The translations under genes and the position numbers were made by a program. Below, piece by piece: positions 7,235 through 15,369 of a stretch of 64,000 nt of DNA. Position 1 is the stretch's first letter. Every line of letters begins with the position of its first letter. The DNA comes from Bacteroidales bacterium (GTDB taxonomy: Bacteria > Bacteroidota > Bacteroidia > Bacteroidales > P3), in the NCBI GenBank assembly GCA_017522065.1, contig JAFXAD010000035.1, positions 1 through 64,000 on the forward strand, in the 5' to 3' direction. The notes under the pieces were generated by a model. It saw only the letters and a list, made by a program, of their open reading frames with translations, searched no databases and was not told the DNA's origin.

Positions 7235-9472
7235 ATGTCGAGATATCCCTTTTGTCATCAGGCCGACTCTATGGATTGCGGGGCAGCATGCCTTAGCATG
7301 ATATGCAGTTACTATGGCCGCCATTTCTCGTTAGAGACTTTGCGCGACTATTGCTGCATCTCCCGCGAGGGGTCTAGCATGCTCGGTGTCAGCCATGCCG
7401 CAGAAAGCATAGGATTCAAGACGGTAGGTGTAAGAACGGATATCCGTACCCTTTGTGATGCCCCTCTGCCGTGCATCGTGCATTGGAAACAGAACCACTA
7501 TGTGGTGCTGTACAGCATCAAGATGCATAGGCGACGCCGAACGACTAAAGAGAACGATGGAGATGCAGCAGATGTAACGGGAACGGTTGTAATCGGTGAT
7601 CCTGCTATAGGGATAGTTAAATACAGTCTCGAGGAATTTATGGGCTGCTGGATCAGCAATGTCCGTAACGGGAAGGAGGAAGGCATCGCTCTGATAATAG
7701 AGCCGACTCCGCTTTTCTTCTCTAATACAGACGAAAGAGACAAGAAAATCTCTCTCAAATTCCTCACCAAATACCTGAAGCCATACCGAAGACTCATTGT
7801 TCAACTGTTTCTCGGGCTTCTGGCTGGCACGATGCTGCAGACAATTGCCCCGTTCCTGACTCAGGCAATAGTCGATTATGGAATCAAAAACAACAGCCTT
7901 GGCTTTATTGTCCTGATTCTTATTGCCCAGCTTACAATATACATTGCACAGACAGCTGTGGAGTTTATACGAAGCTGGATATTGTTGCACATCAGCACAA
8001 GGGTCAATATTTCACTCATCTCCGATTTTCTTATCAAATTGATGAAGTTGCCTATATCATTCTTCGACTCAAAGAAAATAGGTGATATTATGCAGCGTAT
8101 TGACGACCATGCCCGAATCCGCAATTTCTTGACGGTATCCACGCTCAATACGCTCTTCTCGATGGTCTCTCTCCTGGTATTCACCGTCATACTGGCGTTC
8201 TACAGCATACGGCTTCTGTGTCTGTTTATTGTGGCCAGCGCTGTATATGTTATATGGGTCACTCTCTTCATGAAGAAAAGGCGTGTTCTCGACCACACTC
8301 GTTTCACATTCTCTGCTGCAGAACAAAGCAAACTGTATCAGATGATTAACGGAATGCAGGAGATAAAGCTCAACAACTGCGAACGCCAGAAACGATGGGA
8401 ATGGGAACATCTTCAGGCCAAGCTCTTCAAAGTCAGCACTCGGAGCCTGGCACTTTCGCAGTACCAACAGTCGGGTGCAGTGTTTATCAATGAAACAAAA
8501 AATATCCTCATCTCTTTTTTCTCTGCCAAGGCGGTTATTGACGGCGATTTCACGCTGGGTATGATGATGGCAGTAAGTTTCATAATCGCGCAGCTGAACA
8601 GTCCTATAGCTCAAATCATAAGTTTCGTACAGTCGGCCCAAGACGCCAAAATCAGTCTCGAAAGGCTCTTCGAGATACATGGTCGTGATGATGAGGAGTA
8701 TCCTGGCGATGGAAAGTTGACCACACTTCCGGACTGCCATGATATAAAGGTTGACAACCTCTCGTTCCGATACAGCAAGCTGGGCCGTGACGTCTTGCAG
8801 AATGTGTCGCTGACCATTCCTCAGGGCAAGGTCACCGCTATTGTTGGCGTGAGTGGAAGTGGCAAGACTACACTGATGAAACTCCTGTTGGGGTTTTACT
8901 CTTCGTACCGTGGAGAGATTACGATAGGAGGCGTAGACATTCATGGCATCAGTAGCCGGACACTCCGCAAGGCGTGTGGTACGGTGATGCAGGATGGCTT
9001 CATTTTCTCCGACAGCATCGCCGGAAATATCGCTGTAGGGGACGAAAATATCGACCGGCAGCGTCTGTCGGAAGTGGCTCGGATGGCCAATATTATCGAG
9101 TTTGTCGACAGCCAGCCTATGGGATTCAATACCAAAATCGGTGCAGAGGGTAAAGGCATTTCTCAAGGTCAGCGTCAGCGTATCCTCATCGCACGGGCCC
9201 TTTACAAGAACCCCCCATTCCTCTATTTCGATGAGGCAACAAATGCTCTCGACGCAACAAACGAACGCGTCATCATGGATAACCTCCGGCAGGTATTTGT
9301 GGGCAGGACGGTGGTCATCATAGCACATCGTCTCAGTACTGTAAAAAATGCCGACAATATTGTAGTTCTCGACAATGGTACCGTGGCCGAACAGGGAACC
9401 CACGAATCCCTTGTCTTACGGCATGGAAGATACTATGAATTAGTTAAAAATCAATTGGAACTTGGGAAATGA
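7235..9472 (+). CDS. Peptidase-containing ABC transporter (C39 peptidase, permease, ATPase)
   Basis: 745 residues combining three domains. The C39 peptidase (about 1-150) has the oxyanion Gln9, catalytic Cys15 (DCGAAC), His88 (NHYVV) and Asp122 (GDPA); it should cut after the double glycine of the two precursors. A six-helix ABC membrane domain spans about 165-440. The nucleotide-binding domain has Walker A GVSGSGKTT near 537, signature ISQGQRQR near 642, Walker B FLYFDEATNALD near 665 and the H-loop IIAHRLSTV near 695. A basic insertion (about 98-112) splits the peptidase. The ATG at 7235 is the only possible start because a stop lies just upstream; AAAGGGG precedes it. It is the inner-membrane processing and export step and overlaps the adaptor gene (ATGA). 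Confidence 0.95.
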   Translation: MSRYPFCHQADSMDCGAACLSMICSYYGRHFSLETLRDYCCISREGSSMLGVSHAAESIGFKTVGVRTDIRTLCDAPLPCIVHWKQNHYVVLYSIKMHRRRRTTKENDGDAADVTGTVVIGDPAIGIVKYSLEEFMGCWISNVRNGKEEGIALIIEPTPLFFSNTDERDKKISLKFLTKYLKPYRRLIVQLFLGLLAGTMLQTIAPFLTQAIVDYGIKNNSLGFIVLILIAQLTIYIAQTAVEFIRSWILLHISTRVNISLISDFLIKLMKLPISFFDSKKIGDIMQRIDDHARIRNFLTVSTLNTLFSMVSLLVFTVILAFYSIRLLCLFIVASAVYVIWVTLFMKKRRVLDHTRFTFSAAEQSKLYQMINGMQEIKLNNCERQKRWEWEHLQAKLFKVSTRSLALSQYQQSGAVFINETKNILISFFSAKAVIDGDFTLGMMMAVSFIIAQLNSPIAQIISFVQSAQDAKISLERLFEIHGRDDEEYPGDGKLTTLPDCHDIKVDNLSFRYSKLGRDVLQNVSLTIPQGKVTAIVGVSGSGKTTLMKLLLGFYSSYRGEITIGGVDIHGISSRTLRKACGTVMQDGFIFSDSIAGNIAVGDENIDRQRLSEVARMANIIEFVDSQPMGFNTKIGAEGKGISQGQRQRILIARALYKNPPFLYFDEATNALDATNERVIMDNLRQVFVGRTVVIIAHRLSTVKNADNIVVLDNGTVAEQGTHESLVLRHGRYYELVKNQLELGK

Positions 9473-10014
9473 CGCAGACAGATAACAGCAATGCCGATTC
9501 GGTCTTGGGACAATCATTCGAACTTCATGATGATTCGGTGCAGGACATATTGTCGCGCCCTCCCCGAAGCATTGTCCGTTACGGAACGGGGATCCTCTTT
9601 TGTATTATACTGTTATTGTATGCCTGTTTTTGCTTTCTGTCTGTCCCGGATGTCGTCAGCGGAGAAGTGGAGATCATGCGCTACGATACCGCCGATAAAC
9701 AGTCGGACAGCTTGGTGGCAATAATCCATATCGATGAATACGACATGTCAAAGATAAAAGCCGGTCAGGAAATCAAAATCCGATTCAACAGATACCCCTC
9801 TCCGGAATTCGGATACCTGACGCTTGTCGCAGACAGGCAAGCTGTTGCCGAAGGAAGGAGTGGAAGTGAGCTGCGAATCAGGTTGGACAGCCCTATGATT
9901 ACAGACCGGAATGTTGAATTAAAGTATGTGGAAGGCATGAGGGGAATTGCGGATATTGTCGTCGGACAGCGTCGGTTGCTCTCGCTCGACGTACTCCGTC
10001 AGAGGGGAAAATAG
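9469..10014 (+). CDS. Short HlyD-like membrane-fusion protein lacking the coiled-coil hairpin
   Basis: 181 residues: a cytoplasmic N-terminus, one membrane helix (about 38-59), a short SGEVEI strand, then directly the C-terminal beta-barrel part of HlyD-type adaptors (VAIIHIDEYDMSKIKAGQEI through IVVGQRRLLSLDVLRQRGK). Typical HlyD adaptors are about 400 residues because a lipoyl domain and a long coiled-coil hairpin that meets TolC sit between these parts. Here those are missing without a frameshift, so the gene looks intact but minimal. It is last in the cluster and coupled to the exporter. It may only cap or regulate the exporter, releasing peptide into the periplasm where the barrel at 4769-7204 could take over. 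Confidence 0.8.
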   Translation: MTQTDNSNADSVLGQSFELHDDSVQDILSRPPRSIVRYGTGILFCIILLLYACFCFLSVPDVVSGEVEIMRYDTADKQSDSLVAIIHIDEYDMSKIKAGQEIKIRFNRYPSPEFGYLTLVADRQAVAEGRSGSELRIRLDSPMITDRNVELKYVEGMRGIADIVVGQRRLLSLDVLRQRGK

Positions 10015-10036
10015 AGGCAAAAAAGATGCTCTATTT
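10008..10036 (+). terminator. Weak hairpin at the end of the RiPP operon
   Basis: AAATAGAG (10008-10015) pairs with CTCTATTT (10029-10036) around a 13-nt loop, overlapping the last stop codon and followed by a T-rich stretch. The stem is AT-rich, so this is only a possible terminator. Confidence 0.35.
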
Positions 10037-10048
10037 AAGAAATTTTAT

Positions 10049-10057
10049 TATTTTTGC
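10049..10057 (+). promoter_or_regulatory. Possible -7 promoter element for the sulfonolipid operon
   Basis: TATTTTTGC fits TAnnTTTGY and lies about 94 nt before the start codon at 10151. No good -33 TTG/TTTG is seen at normal spacing, so confidence is limited. Confidence 0.4.
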
Positions 10058-10150
10058 TCTTTGTAACGGTAATGATGTTAAACTGAATTTTTGTGATAAC
10101 ATCTTGTCGTATAGTTATTTCTATTGATTATTCAATTAAATTGTAAATAG

Positions 10151-11416
10151 ATGAAAGATATTTTTGAACGTATTAAGGAGTCGACCGGTGGTCCTCTTGG
10201 CCAGTATCGCAAATTGGCAGACGGTTATTTTTATTTTCCGAAACTTGAGGGCGAACTGGGCCCCGAGATGACTTTCAACGGCAAGAAAGTGCTCAACTGG
10301 AGCCTGAACAACTATCTTGGCCTTGCCAACAATCCCGAGGTGCGCGCCGCCGACGAGGAAGGTGCCCGTCGCTGGGGTCTGGCTTATCCGATGGGAGCTC
10401 GTATGATGAGCGGCCACACCGCTCTGCACGAGGAGGTTGAGTCGATGTTGTGCGAGTACACTCACAAGAAATACGGCTACCTGCTCAACTTTGGCTATCA
10501 GGGTCAGATCAGCATCCTCGACACTATAGTCAGCCTGCGCGACGTTATCGTTTACGACAGCGAGGCCCACGCATGCCTTATCGACGGTTTCCGCGTTACC
10601 GGTGCAAAACGTTTCAAATATCAGCATAACGACATCGAGAGTCTGCGCAAACAGCTCACCCAGGCCACGGCACTGGCAGAGAAGCAGGGCGGCGGCATCC
10701 TGGTGGCTACCGAGGGCGTCTATGGTATGGAAGGCGACCTTGGTGCGCTTGACAAGATTGTGGCGCTCAAGAAAGAGTTCAACTTCCGCATATTGATCGA
10801 CGACGCTCACGGTATGGGCGTTATGGGTCCCGAAGGTCGCGGTACGCACACCCACTTCAACTGCGCCGACGACATCGACCTCTATTTCTGTGCTTTTGCA
10901 AAGACGATGGCCATCATCGGAGGTTTCATCGGCTGCAACGACGAGGACATCATTACCTACCTGCGCTTCAACATGCGCTCGCAGATCTACGCCAAGAGTC
11001 TGCCGATGCCTATCGTATGGGGCGTCAAACGTCGTCTGGAGATCATCAACCAGCATCCCGAATACCGCGAAAAGCTGTGGGAACTCTCCAACTACCTGCA
11101 GAAGTCGCTTCAGGCAGAGGGCCTGAACACGGGAGTTACCGAAAGCCCCATCACGCCGGTCTTCTTCCCTGGCGACGTGAACCAGGGCACCAACGTCGTT
11201 GTCGACCTGCGCGAGAACTACGGTATCTTCTGCTCGATTGTGGTCTATCCCGTCGTGCCGAAGGGCCAGATCATGCTGCGCATCATCCCCACGGCTGTAC
11301 ACACTATGGAGCATGCCAACCGCACCATCGAGGTCTTCCGCGAGGTGAAGAAGAAACTCGACGCCGGCGTCTACAACAAGCCCATGCCCGATATGCATAT
11401 TATCAAGAAAAGCTAA
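10151..11416 (+). CDS. PLP-dependent acyl-CoA/ACP : amino acid acyltransferase (cysteate C-acyltransferase, CapB/Cfat/SulA type)
   Basis: 421 residues of the alpha-oxoamine synthase family (serine palmitoyltransferase, AONS, aminoketobutyrate ligase). The PLP lysine is K251 in CAFAKTMA, with the ring-stacking region near SEAHAC and the conserved DDAHGMG (His220). Members of this family condense an amino acid with a fatty acyl thioester and release CO2. The N-terminal layout (LGQYRKLADGYFYFPKLEG) and length are closer to the 420-residue Bacteroidota subgroup that includes cysteate acyltransferases than to the roughly 395-residue Bacteroides serine palmitoyltransferases. The next two genes are a cysteate-synthase-like enzyme and a ketoreductase, which together suggest formation of 3-keto-capnine. 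Alternatives are serine palmitoyltransferase or glycine C-acetyltransferase. Codon use is strongly GC-rich, unlike the genes before it. Confidence 0.85.
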   Translation: MKDIFERIKESTGGPLGQYRKLADGYFYFPKLEGELGPEMTFNGKKVLNWSLNNYLGLANNPEVRAADEEGARRWGLAYPMGARMMSGHTALHEEVESMLCEYTHKKYGYLLNFGYQGQISILDTIVSLRDVIVYDSEAHACLIDGFRVTGAKRFKYQHNDIESLRKQLTQATALAEKQGGGILVATEGVYGMEGDLGALDKIVALKKEFNFRILIDDAHGMGVMGPEGRGTHTHFNCADDIDLYFCAFAKTMAIIGGFIGCNDEDIITYLRFNMRSQIYAKSLPMPIVWGVKRRLEIINQHPEYREKLWELSNYLQKSLQAEGLNTGVTESPITPVFFPGDVNQGTNVVVDLRENYGIFCSIVVYPVVPKGQIMLRIIPTAVHTMEHANRTIEVFREVKKKLDAGVYNKPMPDMHIIKKS

Positions 11417-11429
11417 AAGGGTGGAAAAA

Positions 11430-11480
11430 TGAAGGGTTAAAAGGTTTGCTTGCGTGTTTCAGGCACCTTTTAACCCTTCA
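11430..11480. repeat. 16-bp perfect inverted repeat between the acyltransferase and cysteate-synthase-like genes
   Basis: TGAAGGGTTAAAAGGT (11430-11445) is exactly complementary to ACCTTTTAACCCTTCA (11465-11480) around a 19-nt loop. There is no T-run after it, so it is not a standard terminator. It could be an intergenic repeat element or an RNA structure that sets the ratio of the two enzymes. Confidence 0.8.
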
Positions 11481-11506
11481 ACCTTTGAAACTTAAAACCT
11501 GTAGTG

Positions 11507-12733
11507 ATGAAATATCAGCTCAGATGTAAAAAATGTGGCAAAGTCATTTCCGACTTTGCCACTTGGTTCAAACAGGACCAGAAATGCGACTGTGGCAGCG
11601 GATATGCCGAAGTAGAATACTTAGAGCCGCTGCGCGTTCCTGCCGAAGGACCTGCAACCGACTCGTACCAAGACTATTACTTCGACATGTTGCCGATAGC
11701 TGACCGCAGCAATGTGGTCAGTTTTGGCGAAGGCCTGATACCCATCGAACGATGGGACAACCTCGAGGCTTACGCAAAACAGAAAGGCATTGACTGCAAG
11801 GTCTATGTCTATCGCAACGACTTGAACCGCGGCAGCGGCTCGTTCAAGGACATCAGTGCAGCCCTGGCCGCCACGGTGCTCAAAGAAAACGGAGTCAAAG
11901 AGTATTGCCTTGCGTCTACGGGCAATGCAGGTGTCGCTTTTGCCACCTATGCAGCCAAAGCGGGAATCCGCTTCACAGAGTTTGCGCCTAACTGTATTGA
12001 CCCCGCCACGGTCGAGGCCATCCGCAAGGTGGGCCAGCCGGTGGTCATCTCGTCGGGTGGCTACGGTGCTGCCAAGGAAGAGGCCGCCAACTACCACAAG
12101 ACCAACAATGTGCTTATCAGCGGTGGCAATACCGACCCGCTGCGCATCGAGTCGAAGCGTCTGGTAGTCTTCGAGTGCCTGCGCCAGATGGGGCAGCTGC
12201 CCACGGTCTATATGCAGGCTGTGGCCGGTGGCACGTCGCCGTTGGCGTTCGAGAAGGGCTTCCGCGACCTGCAGGCTATGGCTGGCGACAAGGCTGGCGA
12301 CTACCAGCTGCCTCGTATGCTGCTGGTGCAGCAGGACGAGTGCGACCCGATGGTGACGGCTTGGGAGAAGGCCACAGCTGCCGGTTTCCCACAGGGGTGG
12401 GAGCAGCAGTATGAGGCCAAGAAGGACATCAAGACCCGCATCGGTATCCTCACCGCCGCCAATCCGGGCAACTATCCGCTGGTGGCTCCGCTGGTGCGCC
12501 GTTCGGGAGGCACCTTCATCCGCGTCAAGGAGGCCGAGCTGCCCCGCTATGGCAAGGAGATGAAGGCCAGCCGCGGAGTGCTGATGGGCCCCGCCTCGAT
12601 GGTGTGCTATGCCGGTTATTTCCAAGCTGTCGACCGCGGCGAAATCAAGAGCGGCGACGTTGTGCTGCTCAATACCGGCGAGGGCTGCGACCGTGCCCAG
12701 TGGTTCAAGGAACTGGTAGATCAAGAGAAATAG
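11507..12733 (+). CDS. Cysteate synthase-like (threonine synthase family) PLP enzyme
   Basis: 408 residues from the ATG at 11507 (a GTG at 11504 adds one residue). It opens with a zinc-ribbon-like CKKCGK...CDCG, as in archaeal threonine synthases and their paralogue cysteate synthase. PLP binding follows: Lys114 in GSGSFKD, ASTGNAGVA for the phosphate-facing loop, and AVAGGTSPLA. By fold it would be called threonine synthase. It is, however, sandwiched between an acyltransferase and a short-chain reductase and not near thrA/thrB. Some Bacteroidota use the archaeal-type cysteate synthase (O-phosphoserine plus sulfite to cysteate) to feed sulfonolipid synthesis, so I favour that role. Threonine synthase remains the alternative. 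Confidence 0.75.
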   Translation: MKYQLRCKKCGKVISDFATWFKQDQKCDCGSGYAEVEYLEPLRVPAEGPATDSYQDYYFDMLPIADRSNVVSFGEGLIPIERWDNLEAYAKQKGIDCKVYVYRNDLNRGSGSFKDISAALAATVLKENGVKEYCLASTGNAGVAFATYAAKAGIRFTEFAPNCIDPATVEAIRKVGQPVVISSGGYGAAKEEAANYHKTNNVLISGGNTDPLRIESKRLVVFECLRQMGQLPTVYMQAVAGGTSPLAFEKGFRDLQAMAGDKAGDYQLPRMLLVQQDECDPMVTAWEKATAAGFPQGWEQQYEAKKDIKTRIGILTAANPGNYPLVAPLVRRSGGTFIRVKEAELPRYGKEMKASRGVLMGPASMVCYAGYFQAVDRGEIKSGDVVLLNTGEGCDRAQWFKELVDQEK

Positions 12734-12734
12734 T

Positions 12735-13535
12735 ATGAAAAAGTTTGACAACAAAGTAGTGTGGATTACGGGAGCTTCGTCGGGCATCGGCGAAGCTACG
12801 GCCTATCGATTTGCCGAGGAGGGTGCGCGTGTCATTGTCACCGCTTTGGAGGCCGACCTGCTCGAAAAGGTCGTGGCCCGCTGTAAGGAGCTCGGCGCTC
12901 CCGATGCGGCAGCGCTGCCTTTCGACCTGTCGGACAGCGACGGGCTCGACGCCCTTGCTGAGCAGGCATGGAACCGCTTTGGTGGCATCGACATCATGTA
13001 CAACAATGCCGGCATCAGCCAGCGCGGCACCACCGTCGAGACCGAGATGCGCGTCATCCGCAAGGTGATGGACATCGACTATTTCGCCCCCGTCATACTG
13101 ACCAAGAATATCCTGCCGCGGATGATAGAACGGGGTGGGGGACAGTTGGTTGTGACCACCAGCATCGCCGGACGCTTCGGCTTCCCGCTGCGGTGTGCCT
13201 ACAGCTCGGCCAAGCACGCTCTGTATGGCTTTTTCGAGACCGTTCAGGCCGAGACCTATGACCAGAACATCCGCGTCACCATCGTCTGTCCGGGACGCGT
13301 GCAGACCAACATTTCGAAGTACGCCCTCGAAAAGGACGGCCGTCAGCACGGCAAGATGGATGCAGGCCAGGCCGGTGGCGTCACGCCGCAACAGGCTGCA
13401 GACAAAATCGTCAAGGCTGTCTATAAGAAGAAACGCGAAGTCCTTGTAGGTCGCTACGAACTGCTGATGGCATACATCAAGCAGTACTTCCCCGGACTTG
13501 CCGCACGACTGGCAAGAAAAATTAAACCGATGTAA
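12735..13535 (+). CDS. Short-chain dehydrogenase/reductase, probable 3-keto-sulfonolipid (CapC-like) reductase
   Basis: 266 residues, starting one base after the previous stop. The Rossmann motif TGASSGIG (residues 12-19), NNAG and the catalytic YSSAK (Tyr156, Lys160) are intact, and CPGRVQT follows. The family reduces ketones with NAD(P)H. In sphingolipid and sulfonolipid synthesis the third step is reduction of the 3-keto base, done by an enzyme of this type. Tight coupling to the other two genes supports that role here. The C-terminus has a basic, amphipathic segment (YIKQYFPGLAARLARKIKP) that may touch the membrane. Confidence 0.85.
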   Translation: MKKFDNKVVWITGASSGIGEATAYRFAEEGARVIVTALEADLLEKVVARCKELGAPDAAALPFDLSDSDGLDALAEQAWNRFGGIDIMYNNAGISQRGTTVETEMRVIRKVMDIDYFAPVILTKNILPRMIERGGGQLVVTTSIAGRFGFPLRCAYSSAKHALYGFFETVQAETYDQNIRVTIVCPGRVQTNISKYALEKDGRQHGKMDAGQAGGVTPQQAADKIVKAVYKKKREVLVGRYELLMAYIKQYFPGLAARLARKIKPM

Positions 13536-13558
13536 ACAAACCCTTTAATACTTAAAAA

Positions 13559-14194
13559 ATGAAAAAAACTTTAATTATGACAGTTCTTCTGTGCGTGGCT
13601 GCCGTGTGCGGCGCACAGGAAGCAAAAGGCGGCTTTATGGCCGAGGTCGGTCTTGGTTTCTCCAAGTTCGGCAACTATGCACCTGTGTCGGCCTTTGTCG
13701 ACCCCACTGAATCCTATAGTATGATTCCTTCGGAACATATCACGCTGGGATATCGCTTCAAAAGCAATATGTTCCTCGGCCTCAACATTGGCTCTCGCGG
13801 TGGCAACACCTCGTTTCGTTATTTGGACGAGAACTTCTTCGACATCGACATTATGGCTGAAGTGCGTCGCATTTTCCCGCTGGGCCATCGCTTTGAGTTC
13901 GAGGCTGGCGCCGCCCTGGGTTATCTGCTTCACGGCAACGCCTACGAATTTGGTGGTAACACAGAGTCGGCTTCGCGCGGCGGTTTCAGCTGCCACGTGC
14001 TGATGGGTGTCAACTACCGCCTCAGCGAGAAGACTTACATCGGCCTTCATGCCCAGCTGCCCTACTATGCCAACATTGGCAGCGATGGTGCTGAATTGCC
14101 TACGGGTTTCACTGCAGCAACGGGCCTTGAGGCCACTACCGCACCTGCTATCAGTGGCTACAGCATCCAGGCCTCGGTAGGCATCCGCTTCTAA
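13559..14194 (+). CDS. Outer-membrane beta-barrel protein, small porin-like
   Basis: 211 residues with a signal peptide (MKKTLIMTVLLCVAAVCGAQ) and alternating hydrophobic strands, including HITLGYRFKSNMFLGLNIG and GLHAQLPYYA, ending in the terminal aromatic SVGIRF expected of BAM-inserted barrels. No specific family is recognised. It begins 23 nt after the reductase and may be read through from the sulfonolipid operon, then is closed by a strong terminator. The function is unknown. Confidence 0.75.
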   Translation: MKKTLIMTVLLCVAAVCGAQEAKGGFMAEVGLGFSKFGNYAPVSAFVDPTESYSMIPSEHITLGYRFKSNMFLGLNIGSRGGNTSFRYLDENFFDIDIMAEVRRIFPLGHRFEFEAGAALGYLLHGNAYEFGGNTESASRGGFSCHVLMGVNYRLSEKTYIGLHAQLPYYANIGSDGAELPTGFTAATGLEATTAPAISGYSIQASVGIRF

Positions 14195-14216
14195 AAGAAA
14201 CGAACATACAATAACG

Positions 14217-14255
14217 AGAGAACCCCATACTTGCCGTGTGGGGTTCTCTTTTTTT
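14217..14255 (+). terminator. Strong rho-independent terminator
   Basis: AGAGAACCCCATAC pairs with GTGTGGGGTTCTCT (14 bp, one G-T wobble) around TTGCC and is followed by seven or more T residues. It ends the 10151-14194 transcription unit. Confidence 0.9.
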
Positions 14256-14282
14256 ACAAAATAATATATTTTAGAAGCGTCT

Positions 14283-15170
14283 TTATTTCTTTTTTCTTTG
14301 GTATTCAAGAGGAGTCATGCCGGCCCCTTTTTTGAATACTCTTATCAATTGTGTTGAGGAAGAAAAACCAAGCCGTTCTGCTATCTGGTTGACGGTAAGG
14401 TGGGAAGGGTCAAGTAAGAGTTTCTTTATCTGTGCCACAGTTCGCATAGCAACCCAGTCCATAACAGTACGTCCGGACTTCTCCTTTATCACCACGCTTA
14501 GATAATTTGCGGAAACACCAATTTTATCTGCATAATAAGAGACTGTCTGATGGGTGGACTCTGTTGTATTGACGAGTCGCATGAACTGGGAGAAGATTGC
14601 TTGTTTTCGGTCAACGTATAATGGTGATGGTAATCCGTTTTGCGCCGTGTTTAGGCATTTGATTCGAAAAAGCATCGAGAGAACAAGGTGCTTGAAGTCT
14701 TGCTTGTCAGTGGTCGGTGTTTTTAACACAAAATTCATCATTTGAAAGAAATTGTCGAACACATGTTTCTCGCCATAGCCGAGCCGCAGTTTCACCGTGT
14801 CATAACCTACCGAATCTGCATAGTCCATTTTGGAAAACCGGAAAGAGAGAATTCTGGCATTGAAATTGTGAGAATAACCTTTGATGCTGGTTATGGAATT
14901 TGCTGGAACCATCAGCAGTTCATCCGTCACGATATGATAATCCACATGATTCAGAGTGCAATCAATAGACCCTTTCTTCACCAACATTATGCGATGTTCT
15001 GGCGACTGAAATGAAGTTTTGGAGCTTGTATACTTAATGAGTTCCGAGTTGTCCATAATAAGACAGTAGTCATTCTCAATGATATTGGCATTCGAGTTGT
15101 CAATTGTACGAAGTTCGGACTTCACAGAATCATCAATTTCTTGTATCGTGTGATTGATAATTTCTTTCAT
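14283..15170 (-). CDS. AraC-family transcriptional regulator
   Basis: 295 residues. The N-terminal half (about 40-160) resembles a cupin-like sensor domain with weak conservation. The C-terminal 100 residues hold the two helix-turn-helix motifs of AraC/XylS proteins: SYYADKIGVSANYLSVVIKE and LTVNQIAERLGFSSSTQLIR, followed by VFKKGAGMTPLEYQRKKK, the usual GxTPxxYR end. It is divergent from the AT-rich lipoprotein at 15370, whose promoter lies in the shared 199-bp gap, so that gene is the most likely target. The ligand is unknown. Confidence 0.9.
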   Translation of the reverse strand: MKEIINHTIQEIDDSVKSELRTIDNSNANIIENDYCLIMDNSELIKYTSSKTSFQSPEHRIMLVKKGSIDCTLNHVDYHIVTDELLMVPANSITSIKGYSHNFNARILSFRFSKMDYADSVGYDTVKLRLGYGEKHVFDNFFQMMNFVLKTPTTDKQDFKHLVLSMLFRIKCLNTAQNGLPSPLYVDRKQAIFSQFMRLVNTTESTHQTVSYYADKIGVSANYLSVVIKEKSGRTVMDWVAMRTVAQIKKLLLDPSHLTVNQIAERLGFSSSTQLIRVFKKGAGMTPLEYQRKKK

Positions 15171-15193
15171 TGTATTTCAGTTTTTTTCGAGTT

Positions 15194-15227
15194 GCAAATA
15201 TACAGTTTTTTTTGATACATCGGCAAA
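15194..15227 (-). promoter_or_regulatory. Promoter of the AraC-family gene
   Basis: On the minus strand, TTTG (15227-15224), a 21-nt spacer and TATATTTGC (15202-15194) match the Bacteroidota -33/-7 pair. The -7 element is 24 nt before the start codon. Confidence 0.65.
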
Positions 15228-15298
15228 AAAATGTGTAAATAAAAAGAAATTGACTATTATTCAAAAGGATATGGCTATTTTAAATTAAATATTCATAG

Positions 15299-15307
15299 TA
15301 TTTTTGC
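15299..15307 (+). promoter_or_regulatory. -7 promoter element of the lipoprotein gene at 15370
   Basis: TATTTTTGC matches TAnnTTTGY; the -33 region is only T-rich. The leader would be about 57 nt. Confidence 0.6.
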
Positions 15308-15369
15308 ATCGAAAAAAATTAATTTTTTTTATAAAATAAACTGTTTAACTAATTTAAAAACATTTAAAA

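Noticed and set aside
8069-9403. Long open frame on the minus strand (444 codons) opposite the C39 exporter
   Set aside because: It lies fully under a gene with complete catalytic motifs, has no recognisable domain and no promoter; it is a shadow of codon bias.
9469-10014. Frameshifted full-length HlyD
   Set aside because: The stretch after 10014 in other frames does not encode the missing coiled coil, and the gap lies in the middle of the protein rather than at its end, so a simple frameshift does not explain it.
10136-11398. 420-codon minus-strand frame opposite the acyltransferase
   Set aside because: Mirror of a GC-rich gene with strong third-position bias; the product is low in normal protein features.
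11507-12733. Plain threonine synthase call
   Set aside because: The fold fits, but the operon partners fit cysteate use better; left as the alternative rather than the first choice.
11621-12787. 388-codon minus-strand frame opposite the cysteate-synthase-like gene
   Set aside because: Same shadow effect in a GC-rich gene; no supported product.
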